This document shows positions 18,034-26,172 of a stretch of DNA of 64,000 bases, piece after piece; within the stretch, counting starts at the first letter, position 1, and each line of letters begins with the position of its first letter. The notes below the pieces were generated by a model that saw only the letters and a list, made by a program, of their open reading frames with translations, was not told the DNA's origin and did not search any database. The translations under genes and the position numbers were made by a program. The stretch spans positions 124,001 through 188,000 of the forward strand of contig NZ_QMBP01000002.1 in assembly GCF_003289945.1 (NCBI RefSeq), given 5' to 3'. Source of the DNA: Mesorhizobium hawassense (GTDB lineage: Bacteria > Pseudomonadota > Alphaproteobacteria > Rhizobiales > Rhizobiaceae).

Positions 18034-18640
18034 TTATCTTCTTACCCCATTCGAGAAGAACAGCTGCAAAACAGCCCCCCCTTGAAATCACCGGAGACTG
18101 TCGGCCTGGCTGTCACCGTCTCCCTGGTCGCCGTCACCATGGCGGCGCCCGCGTAGATGAGCGGAGCGGCTCCGCGCGGGCCGACCGCGAACGTGGTGGA
18201 CGCTGATGGTGAGCGTCAAGCCGCAGCCCTGCACCAAGCAGTTCTGGAAGCGAGGTCACACGGTTCTACGCGCTGCTCCAGGCGGATGCCCTTCCTGTCC
18301 GACCGATATGATCCGCGGAGCACGAGTATTTTGAGCGGCACAGCGTTGACTCCCGCGATCGCGGCCGTCGGGGGCGACACGTCTCGGTTTACGGCACGCT
18401 CCGTTGTCGGCGTGTCCGGCGTCGTGCTGTGCACGGCGACTGAGTATATCCACCCGGCGCGCCAGACCCGAATACACAGGGCATGCTATTCATAACTCCC
18501 GGTTATCACCGTGCGGGCAAATCCTGCTGTACAACGAGCCACTTAGTGCCAAGAGCGCAAGGCTTTGGCAGTGACGTCGCGGGATTGGCTCGGACCCGGC
18601 GTGCATTTGGATGAAAGCGGGCCAACCGCGGAAGTGATCC
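18034..18640. other. 0.6-kb gap upstream of the pyruvate oxidase gene
   Basis: No gene is supported. A plus-strand frame at 18157-18495 has no ribosome binding site and an amino-acid mix typical of antisense GC-rich DNA. The poxB promoter should be in the last 100 bases. Confidence 0.35.
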
Positions 18641-20335
18641 ATGTCTCGTACTGTCGCAGAAGCCCTCGTCGACGTCCTCGAGGAGGTCGGCGTAAGGCAG
18701 ATCTTTGGCCTGATCGGCGACTCGCTGAACCCGTTGGGCGATGCCGTGCGGCAGAGCAAGATAGAATGGGTCGGCGTACGGCACGAAGAAGGCGCGGCGC
18801 TGGCCGCGGCGGGCCAAGCCAAGCTGACCGGCCAGCTTGCAGTGTGCGCCGGAACCACGGGGCCCGGCAGCACGCACCTCGTCGCCGGTCTCTACGAAGC
18901 CGCGCGCGACCACGCTCCCGTCCTGGCTTTATCGGGGGAAATGCCGCGACGCCTGAAGGGCATCGACTACCACCAGTCGACTGAGCCGGACCTGCTCTTT
19001 CGGGACGTGTCGCTTTACACCCAGACGATCACAGCGCCAGCGCAGGCGCCCGGCGTGATTCACCAGTCGATAGCGTCTGCGTATGCGGGACCCGGGGTCG
19101 CGCACCTGACCCTCCCCCAGGATGTGCTGTCCAGCAGGGTCGAGCACGCCGTTCCGAGCGTGGCGACTCTACGCGTGCGCGGCGAGATCGCGCCGGATGA
19201 GCACGAGATCGACGCGGTCGCCTGCCGCATCGACGCGGCAGACTCGGTTGCCATCCTCTGCGGGGCGGGGTGCCGAGGGTCGGCCGAGTTGCTCCGCGAC
19301 CTGTCGGACCGTCTGAAGGCGCCGCTCGTCCACACGGTCCGCGGTAAAGAGATCATCGCCTACGATGACCCGCGCTGGATGGGCGGGCTCGGCATGATCG
19401 GTAGCAAGCCGGCCTACAATGCAGTGCAGGATTGCGACCTGCTGCTCATGGTCGGCACGGACTATCCCTATTCGAACTTCCTGCCGGCGCACGGGAACGT
19501 CATCCAGATCGACGAGCGGGCCGCGGCAATCGGCCGGCGTGCGCCAACAGCGATCGGCGTAATGGGCTCGGTGCGGCCGACGCTCTTCGCCCTCCTGCAG
19601 AGAGTGCGACAGAAGACCGGAAGCGCCTTCTTCGAGAAGGTCGCGCTCGGCCGCCGTGCTTGGGACGAACTCCTCGACAAGAAGTGTGACCTTATGCGCA
19701 GCCACGACAGGATCCACCCGCAAGCGGTAGCCCGCATGGTCAGCGACCTCGCGAAAGACGACGCCGTGTTCGTCTTCGATACGGGCCTCAACACGCTGTG
19801 GTCGGGCAACTGGATTCGACAGAGCGGCAAGCAGCGCATTGTCGGCTCCTTCAACAACGCCGCCGTCGGCACGGCTCTCGGACAAGCCAACGGCATTCAG
19901 GCGCTCGATCGGACGCGACAGGTGATCGTCCTCACCGGGGATGGCGGTTTCAACATGCTGATGAGCGAATTCCTCACAGCCGTACACCACCAGTTGCCCG
20001 TGAAGATTGTGATTTTCGACAATGCAGCTTTCGGGCTCATCACGCTCGAGGCGCAGAGCGTGGGAATTCTTCCGTTCCGGGAGGCAATCGAATTCACCAA
20101 CCCGGATTACGCAGCGCTAGGACGCGCCTGCGGCGCGCAAGGTTTCACGGTGCGCGATCCAGCGCTGCTCGAGTCGACTTTGATCGAGGCGTTCGCGTGC
20201 CCGGGCCCTGCGATCGTCGCGTGCGGCGTGGTGCCTGACGAGATGCCGAACCTTCCCCACGTCGAACTCGAGCAGGTCGGCGGCTATGCCGTCGCGAAAA
20301 TCAAGGAAGCGATCGCCGCTTTCACCGGTGGCTGA
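18641..20335 (+). CDS. poxB: PoxB-like thiamine-diphosphate pyruvate oxidase/dehydrogenase
   Basis: The 564-residue protein has the three-domain fold of the acetohydroxyacid synthase/pyruvate oxidase family. The catalytic glutamate lies in GVRHEEGAALAAAG (about residue 49), the central FAD/regulatory domain follows, and a C-terminal thiamine-diphosphate site has GDGGFNMLMSEF and FDNAAFG. It most resembles quinone-dependent pyruvate dehydrogenase, which makes acetate and CO2 at the membrane. Whether the short C-terminus (AKIKEAIAAFTGG) has the membrane-binding helix is unclear. Glutathione reductase follows 343 bases later in the same direction. Confidence 0.85.
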   Translation: MSRTVAEALVDVLEEVGVRQIFGLIGDSLNPLGDAVRQSKIEWVGVRHEEGAALAAAGQAKLTGQLAVCAGTTGPGSTHLVAGLYEAARDHAPVLALSGEMPRRLKGIDYHQSTEPDLLFRDVSLYTQTITAPAQAPGVIHQSIASAYAGPGVAHLTLPQDVLSSRVEHAVPSVATLRVRGEIAPDEHEIDAVACRIDAADSVAILCGAGCRGSAELLRDLSDRLKAPLVHTVRGKEIIAYDDPRWMGGLGMIGSKPAYNAVQDCDLLLMVGTDYPYSNFLPAHGNVIQIDERAAAIGRRAPTAIGVMGSVRPTLFALLQRVRQKTGSAFFEKVALGRRAWDELLDKKCDLMRSHDRIHPQAVARMVSDLAKDDAVFVFDTGLNTLWSGNWIRQSGKQRIVGSFNNAAVGTALGQANGIQALDRTRQVIVLTGDGGFNMLMSEFLTAVHHQLPVKIVIFDNAAFGLITLEAQSVGILPFREAIEFTNPDYAALGRACGAQGFTVRDPALLESTLIEAFACPGPAIVACGVVPDEMPNLPHVELEQVGGYAVAKIKEAIAAFTGG

Positions 20336-20678
20336 TGGCTGCCTCGATGCGGCAGGCGCACAAGCTCTGCGACGAACTTGAGGACGCTGCCACGACAAGC
20401 CTTCTGGAAGGGTGCATGACGCTGCAGAGAAGAGGGCTTGGCTCCTGCGCGAGGCCGCACGGCCGCGCTGACCGTCGACGAATGCATTGTGCCGAAAGTC
20501 CAAAACAGGATGCCGCGAGTGCGAAGTAGCAGCGCCGGCGCTAGGACTCGTGGCTGTTCGAATCCAGAGTGAAGCAAAGTCTTGGGCGGGCGCTTGCTCC
20601 TGCGCGTTCGCGGAGAATGCGGTCGAGGCATGCATATCGCTCCCCGCACAAAATGGATTGGATGATGACTTGAGCGAG

Positions 20679-22181
20679 ATGGATTTGATACAGGGGACGT
20701 CAGGCGCGTCGACACCGGCGGCCACGGCTTCTGCACTTTCCCGTGAGGCGGAGTTCGACGTCGACTTGTTCGTGATCGGGGGTGGGTCAGGAGGCATCCG
20801 CGCTGCGCGCGTGGCGTCGGGACATGGCGCGAAAGTGATGCTCGCCGAGGAGTACCGGCTGGGAGGGACGTGTGTAATCCGCGGCTGCGTCCCGAAGAAG
20901 CTGTTTGTCTACGCGAGCCGTTTCGGGAACACGTTCGACGAGGCCGCGGAATTCGGCTGGCGCTTGTCGATCCCGCGTTTCGACTGGCCGTCGTTGGTTG
21001 CCGCGAAGGACCGGGAGATCACACGCCTGGAAGGGCTCTATGGCACCGGCCAAGACAGTGCGGGCGTCGAGGTCGTGAGGTCTCGCGCTGTGCTCGAGGA
21101 CGCGCATACCGTGCGCCTCGTCAAAGACGGCCGTCGCTTGCGGGCGCGGACGATCCTGATTGCGACAGGCGCACGGCCCGAACTCCCTCCCTTCGACGGC
21201 ATCGAGCTCGGCATCACCTCGGATGACATCTTCGACTTGAAGACATTCCCGAGGAAGCTTGTTATCGGCGGCGCGGGGTACATCGCAATAGAGTTCGCTG
21301 GCCTGTTTGCCGCGTTGGGAAGCGACGTCACCGTCGTCTGCCGCGGAAGCAATGTCCTACGCGGCTTCGACGAGGACGTGCGCCAGGCGGTCACCGCGTC
21401 CTACACGAATCGCGGCATCAAGCTGATGCTTTGCGACAGTATCCGCCGCCTTGAGCGGCCGGAGGAGCACGTCGGCGGAGGCGACCGCGCGGGAAGAATC
21501 GACGTTACCACCGAACAGGGCGGAAGGCTGGTGGCCGACCAGGTGCTGCTCGCCTTCGGGCGCAGCCCGAACACGACCTCGCTTGGACTGGACCGCGCTG
21601 GGGTCAAGACTGGGACAGACGGCTCAATCGTTGTCGACGCGGGCTCCCGCACGAATGTCCCGAACATCTACGCCGTGGGTGACGTGTCGAACCGGTTCAA
21701 CCTGACGCCCGTCGCTATCCGCGAAGGCCACGCGTTCGCTGACAGCGTGTTCGGCGAGAAAGCCTGGCAGGTCGACTACTCCAATGTGCCAACCGCGGTC
21801 TTCTCCAACCCGGAGATCGGCACCGTTGGGCTGACCGAGCTGGAAGCGAGGGCCCAATACCATGCTGTCGACGTCTACAAGGTACGCTTCCGGCCGCTGA
21901 AGGCCGCCGTGACGGGCGATTGCGAGGCCTCGCTTTTGAAGGTCATTGTGGATTGCGAGACGGACCGGATCCTCGGGATCCACATCTTCGCTGAGGAGGC
22001 CAGCGAGATGATCCAGGTGCTGGCAATCGCTGTCGGCAGCGGAGCCACCATGAAAGACTTCATGTCGGTCATGGCCGTGCACCCGACGGTCGGCGAGGAG
22101 ATCGTCGCCATGCAGACGCCGACGGTGCGTTACGATCGGCGCGACGCTTCGACCCCGCACGTCCCAAGCGCAGCCCTTTGA
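20679..22181 (+). CDS. gor: Glutathione-disulfide reductase
   Basis: The 500-residue flavoprotein reduces oxidised glutathione with NADPH. It has the FAD Rossmann motif (VIGGGSGGIRAARVA), the redox-active disulfide in GGTCVIRGCVPKK (Cys65 and Cys70), the NADPH-binding GGAGYIAIEFAGLFAALGSD, the FAD-contacting NIYAVGDV, and the C-terminal HPTVGEE with the active-site base. The reading frame extends upstream to 20487. ATG 20679 is chosen because family members start just before this Rossmann fold; the N-terminal 25 residues before it are unusual. It supplies reduced glutathione for the neighbouring GSTs. Confidence 0.92.
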   Translation: MDLIQGTSGASTPAATASALSREAEFDVDLFVIGGGSGGIRAARVASGHGAKVMLAEEYRLGGTCVIRGCVPKKLFVYASRFGNTFDEAAEFGWRLSIPRFDWPSLVAAKDREITRLEGLYGTGQDSAGVEVVRSRAVLEDAHTVRLVKDGRRLRARTILIATGARPELPPFDGIELGITSDDIFDLKTFPRKLVIGGAGYIAIEFAGLFAALGSDVTVVCRGSNVLRGFDEDVRQAVTASYTNRGIKLMLCDSIRRLERPEEHVGGGDRAGRIDVTTEQGGRLVADQVLLAFGRSPNTTSLGLDRAGVKTGTDGSIVVDAGSRTNVPNIYAVGDVSNRFNLTPVAIREGHAFADSVFGEKAWQVDYSNVPTAVFSNPEIGTVGLTELEARAQYHAVDVYKVRFRPLKAAVTGDCEASLLKVIVDCETDRILGIHIFAEEASEMIQVLAIAVGSGATMKDFMSVMAVHPTVGEEIVAMQTPTVRYDRRDASTPHVPSAAL

Positions 22182-22204
22182 CACCACCGGCTCGCGCCCG
22201 AAAG

Positions 22205-22228
22205 GACCCGCTCGGAACATTGCGGGTC
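22205..22228 (+). terminator. Hairpin after gor
   Basis: GACCCGC (22205-22211) and GCGGGTC (22222-22228) form a 7-bp perfect stem with a 10-base loop 24 bases after the gor stop. No T-run follows, so termination would be weak or Rho-assisted. Confidence 0.4.
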
Positions 22229-22401
22229 GCCGAGCCGCTCACTATAGGTTGCCGGCCTCATGCGGCCGGGAATGAAATCGATAACGCTGCGTCACTTCCG
22301 TAGCGGCGGAAGCGCTGGCAATGTCGCGCCGGTCGCCTCTATCAGCGGCCTCGTCGACCCGGCGCCCGGCCCTTGCGCGCCGTCAGTCTGAAATCCTGAA
22401 G

Positions 22402-23118
22402 GTGACCGCGTTGATCCGCTTCTATTTTCACCCGACGCCCAATCCAGCCAAGGTCGCCCTGTTCTTGGAGGAGTCCGGGCTAACGTATGAGCTGGTGCCG
22501 GTCGACACGAGCAAGGGCGAACAACATCGGCCCTCATTTCGCGCCGTCAATCCCAACGGCAAGGTGCCCGTCATCGTCGATACGGAAGGCTTGGGCGGCA
22601 AAGAGGCGCGGGTTTTCGATTCCAGCGCCATTCTGCTGTACCTCGCCGAGAAAACAGGCCGCTTCCTCGGGCGGCCCGCCGACCGGGGTGAGGTTTTATC
22701 GTGGCTTTTCTTCCTCGGAACGGGCCTCGGACCCTTCTCGGGACAGGCCGTGCATTTCCAATTTGCAGCTCCCGACGGCCTCGACTACGCCGTCAACAGA
22801 TATCGCCGCGAAGCGGAGCGCCACTATCGCGTACTCGACAGTCAACTCGCCGGCCGCGACTATATCGTAGGGTCCGACTACACGATCGTCGACATGTCCG
22901 CCTGGGGTTGGATCGATCGTGCCTCCCGTGTGATGAAGGGGGCGGCCGACGCGCTGGCCGCCTTCCCTAACATCAAGCGGTGGTTCGCCGGGATCGACGC
23001 TCGCCCAGCGGTTGCGAAGGCTCGGGCAGTTGGGCAGGATCACGAATTCAAGAAGACGAACGACGAGGAAACGAAACGAGCTCTCTTCCCGTCAAACTAC
23101 CCTGTAGCCAACAGCTAG
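22402..23118 (+). CDS. Glutathione S-transferase
   Basis: The protein (238 residues from GTG 22402) has a thioredoxin-like N-terminal domain (FYFHPTPNPAKVALFLEES, AVNPNGKVPVIVD, VFDSSAILLYLAEKTG) and a helical C-terminal domain (GSDYTIVDMSAWGWIDRA). It is cytosolic and probably acts in conjugation or glutathione-dependent reduction. The start is uncertain: the frame opens at ATG 22321 but the family begins near 22402-22411, and CTGAAGG lies just before. It follows gor by 220 bases. Confidence 0.85.
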   Translation: MTALIRFYFHPTPNPAKVALFLEESGLTYELVPVDTSKGEQHRPSFRAVNPNGKVPVIVDTEGLGGKEARVFDSSAILLYLAEKTGRFLGRPADRGEVLSWLFFLGTGLGPFSGQAVHFQFAAPDGLDYAVNRYRREAERHYRVLDSQLAGRDYIVGSDYTIVDMSAWGWIDRASRVMKGAADALAAFPNIKRWFAGIDARPAVAKARAVGQDHEFKKTNDEETKRALFPSNYPVANS

Positions 23119-23258
23119 GTGTGGAGCCTCAACAGGTTGTCCCCGGTTAGGGCGAGGCTTGCCAATCTAAGCCAATGAAAGCGTCGTATAGAATTCATGC
23201 CAGTCTGGAATATCTCAGCCTGCAAAGATCGCCGACGATCTTCGGTGAATCATGCTGC

Positions 23259-23412
23259 CGCTTGATGGCGGAGAAGCAGGGCTCGCGGCATCGAGTGCCA
23301 GTTCGCGGTCGCCAAGCTGCCGCTTGCAGATGGCATCGAGGACTTCGATTTTGTCGGCAAGCCTGTCAACGAGAGCCTGATTCGCAATCTCGCCGGCGAC
23401 CGCATCGTTCTT
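23259..23412 (+). pseudogene. IS21-type istB fragment, frameshifted
   Basis: RLMAEKQGSR in one frame and GIECQFAVAKLPLADGIEDF followed by DFVGKPVNESLIRNLAGDR in the next match the segment of IstB just before its Walker A motif. IstB is the ATPase helper of IS21 transposition. Only about 50 of 250 residues remain, the ATP-binding site is gone, and the copy is frameshifted near 23288. It abuts an IS110 fragment on the other strand. Confidence 0.65.
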
Positions 23413-23416
23413 CTGC

Positions 23417-23657
23417 CGCTCCAGATATGCTTCACGTACTGCGCCGGGAGCAGGCGCACATCATGACCTCGCGCGATGAGTTCTCTTACCCAGTAGTGCG
23501 ATGAGCTGCAGGCCTCGATTCCGACGAGGCCTCGCGCCAGGCTCTCGAAGAACCCCAGTACACACCCGCGCGTTAGCTTCCGACGAATGACAGAAAGGGT
23601 GTCGCCTTCAGGATCGAGACGAAGTAGTTGCCGGCTACGGAACTGGCGAGCAAACAC
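23417..23657 (-). pseudogene. IS110-family transposase fragment
   Basis: The minus strand encodes VIRRKLTRGCVLGFFESLAR, GLVGIEACSSSHYWVRELIA and GHDVRLLPAQYVK, the conserved DEDD-domain segment near the N-terminus of IS110 transposases. The true N-terminus (with GIDVSK) and everything after YVK are missing. It is cut exactly where the istB fragment ends, so this is a join between two dead elements. Confidence 0.7.
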
Positions 23658-23691
23658 TGCCAGGGCCGACGCGCCTGGCTTCGACGCCGCA

Positions 23692-23914
23692 CATCAAGCA
23701 ATCGCTGGATTGGTCCGTGAAGCCTACCTTAAGGTAATTGTCACGACGAAATTTGATCGGCTCATGGAAAATGCGCTCAGGGAGGCGGTGTTGAACCGAC
23801 TGTGGTGTGGTCGGACAGAACCGCTGTCCCACAGCTCATGCTACATCCTCAAGCTTTACAGCGACTACAAGGATGCGAGAATTCTGCACACCGATGAAGA
23901 ACTTAGCGGCCACG
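23692..23914 (+). pseudogene. SIR2-like domain fragment
   Basis: AAHQAIAGLVREAYLKVIVT followed by TKFDRLMENALRE, and then SSCYILKLYSDYKDARILHT, match the NAD-binding core of SIR2-like proteins (usual form VIVTTNFDRLIE and YVLKLHGDYKD). Such proteins are often NADases in phage defence. Here TNFD reads TKFD, KLHGD reads KLYSD, the segment between is shortened, and the rest of the gene is missing. It is a dead fragment, not a defence system. Confidence 0.6.
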
Positions 23915-23919
23915 GCATT

Positions 23920-24137
23920 GGTGCTGGAGGAGCGCCGCTCCAACCTCTCCGGCGACCAGCGACACATTCCCATTGCCCGGGCGCTGGTCACCAAGCCACG
24001 CCCTGCTCCTTGACGGGGCGACCAGCGCGCCTCGTTACTAGCCGGAATTGTCATCCCGCAGGAACGTCCGGCTGATGGCCAAAGGCCGCGCCGTCTGCAT
24101 CATTACGCACCGCTCGGCTTCCCTTACCGATGACTGA
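23920..24137 (+). pseudogene. ABC-transporter ATPase fragment (type I secretion style), frameshifted
   Basis: ERRSNLSGDQRHIPIARALV matches the signature loop of an ABC ATPase (usual SGGQRQRIAIARAL), with SGGQ reading SGDQ. After a frame change, RLMAKGRAVCIITHRSASLT matches the H-loop region (usual GRTVIIIAHRLST). The Walker B segment between them is scrambled. It is the last of four unrelated fragments in 900 bases. Confidence 0.55.
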
Positions 24138-24148
24138 CGTATTCAATT

Positions 24149-25339
24149 TCACCTGTCCACTTCCCCAAAAACAATATCCAAAGATCCAAGTATAGCATTG
24201 ATATCCGCCAGCATGTGGCCGCGGCATAGGAAGTCCATCGCTTGCAAGTGCGCGAATCCGGGTGCGCGCAGCTTGCAGCGGTAGGGCTTGTTGGTGCCGT
24301 CGGAGACCAGATAGACGCCGAACTCACCCTTCGGCGCCTCGACCGCCGCATAGACCTCGCCGGCCGGCACGCGGTAGCCCTCGGTATAGAGCTTGAAGTG
24401 ATGGATCAGTGCTTCCATCGAACGCTTCATGGCCTGGCGCTTCGGCGGCACGACCTTGCCGTCGAGGTTCGACACAGGGCCGGCGCTTTCCTTGCCAAGC
24501 AGCAGGTCGACGCACTGGCGCATGATCTTGGCCGACTGGCGCATCTCTTCCATGCGCACCAGGTAACGGTCGTAACAGTCGCCGTTCTTGCCGATCGGGA
24601 TGTCGAAATCCATCTCGGAATAGCACTCATAGGGCTGCGATTTGCGCAGGTCCCAGGCGGCGCCCGAGCCGCGCACCATCACGCCCGAAAAGCCCCAGGC
24701 CCAGGCGTCGGCCAGCGACACGATGCCGATATCGACATTGCGCTGCTTGAAGATGCGATTGCCGGTGAGCAGCGCGTCGAGATCGTCGATCGACTTCAGG
24801 AACGGATCGATCCACTTGCCGATGTCCTCGACAAGCTTCTGCGGCAGGTCCTGGTGCACGCCGCCCGGCCGGAAATAGGCCGCATGCATGCGCGAGCCCG
24901 AGGCGCGTTCGTAGAACACCATCAGCTTTTCGCGCTCGACGAAGCCCCACAGCGGCGGCGTCAGGGCGCCGATATCCAACGCCTGCGTCGTCACATTGAG
25001 GATGTGTGACATGATGCGGCCGATTTCGCAGTAGAGAACGCGAATCAACTGGCCGCGCTTCGGCACCTCGATGCCGAGGAGGCGCTCGACGGCGAGCGCG
25101 AAGGCATGCTCCTGGTTCATCGGCGCGACATAATCAAGTCGGTCGAGATAGGGCACCGCCTGCAGATAGGTCTTGTGCTCGATCAGCTTCTCGGTGCCAC
25201 GATGCAACAGCCCGATATGCGGGTCGACGCGATCGACGACTTCGCCGTCAAGCTCCAGCACCAGGCGCAAAACGCCGTGCGCGGCCGGATGCTGCGGGCC
25301 GAAGTTGATGTTAAAATTACGGACGGATGTTTCAGCCAT
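24149..25339 (-). CDS. nuoD: NADH-quinone oxidoreductase subunit D, solitary copy
   Basis: The 396-residue protein from ATG 25339 is full length for NuoD, the 49-kDa-type subunit that forms part of the quinone site of respiratory complex I. Typical motifs are [36 protein letters not shown] and [20 protein letters not shown]. The C-terminus ([13 protein letters not shown]) is complete. It stands alone: neither nuoC nor nuoE is adjacent, and transposase and other gene fragments lie 12 bases past its stop. The frame is open upstream to 25465, but family members begin MAE-x-x-VRNF. Codon use is that of a well-expressed core gene. Confidence 0.93.
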   Translation of the reverse strand: MAETSVRNFNINFGPQHPAAHGVLRLVLELDGEVVDRVDPHIGLLHRGTEKLIEHKTYLQAVPYLDRLDYVAPMNQEHAFALAVERLLGIEVPKRGQLIRVLYCEIGRIMSHILNVTTQALDIGALTPPLWGFVEREKLMVFYERASGSRMHAAYFRPGGVHQDLPQKLVEDIGKWIDPFLKSIDDLDALLTGNRIFKQRNVDIGIVSLADAWAWGFSGVMVRGSGAAWDLRKSQPYECYSEMDFDIPIGKNGDCYDRYLVRMEEMRQSAKIMRQCVDLLLGKESAGPVSNLDGKVVPPKRQAMKRSMEALIHHFKLYTEGYRVPAGEVYAAVEAPKGEFGVYLVSDGTNKPYRCKLRAPGFAHLQAMDFLCRGHMLADINAILGSLDIVFGEVDR

Positions 25340-26172
25340 TTTGCGTCTCACATTTGCGGCCATCCGCGCTGGCAACCTCGGCCAGCTATCTTGGCAAAAA
25401 GAGTGTGCGAAAGCCGAATCCGATGCCAGCAAAGCCGGGATTGCTGACCCGGCCATAACGTCCACTGGATCATAACCGATAAGGGAATTCCCGCCTATTA
25501 CCGATAGTTATCGATGTGATGCTCGGCGTGACGCACGTACCGGTGCACGCCTGTTCGACGATCCGTCCGATGCACGCCTCGATCTCATCCTTTTAATAGG
25601 TTCTGGGCCCAGTATACGGGCCCGCAAACGTCGCAACGCAGCGCCAATTTCAGGTAACCTGCGAATAGATGTCCCTGCTGGCACCGCCGACACAGGCCCT
25701 CGAGACCCGTCAGGACCGGATTTGTCGTTTCGTTTGACGGGCAACGCGAGGGCCTCCTCATAGTTCCGGCGCAGTCGCAGCAAGGTGAACCACGCGAAGG
25801 ACAACCCAGTCTTACTTTGCGGATTTGGGTTCCGGACCTGAAACAAACTGCCCGCCTCGGCTTTAAGCGTTAACCGGCAAGCAACGATCCCTTCGCTGTC
25901 AGCAAGCAGACCGACAGACAACAGTCTGCGACTGAAGATCGTGCACGTTAGCTTTAGCGGACACGGCGCAACCTGGGCTCCTCTGTTGCAGTCGTCCGGC
26001 GTCGTTCCATCAATAATAGCCAGCCGGAAGAAAGCTTATTGGCCACCCCCCCAGTACCCGCCTGATCTGTCAAGCGACGCCTTTCTAAACTTTGAGTAGG
26101 CGAACCAAGATTCAATTAAGTCCGCTCTGATATCGTGGGCCGATCGGAAGCTAGGCCGACCGAGATTCCACC
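25340..26172. other. 0.8-kb gap with no supported gene
   Basis: A minus-strand frame at 25508-25921 (137 residues) has no ribosome binding site or family resemblance. No nuoC tail is visible upstream of nuoD. The rest holds only short frames. Confidence 0.35.

Noticed and set aside
23692..24137. SIR2-like plus ABC ATPase as a phage-defence pair
   Set aside because: Both are short fragments with damaged motifs and frame changes, so no working system is present.
25508..25921. 137-codon minus-strand frame upstream of nuoD
   Set aside because: Arg-rich with no start context or family resemblance; not a nuoC remnant.
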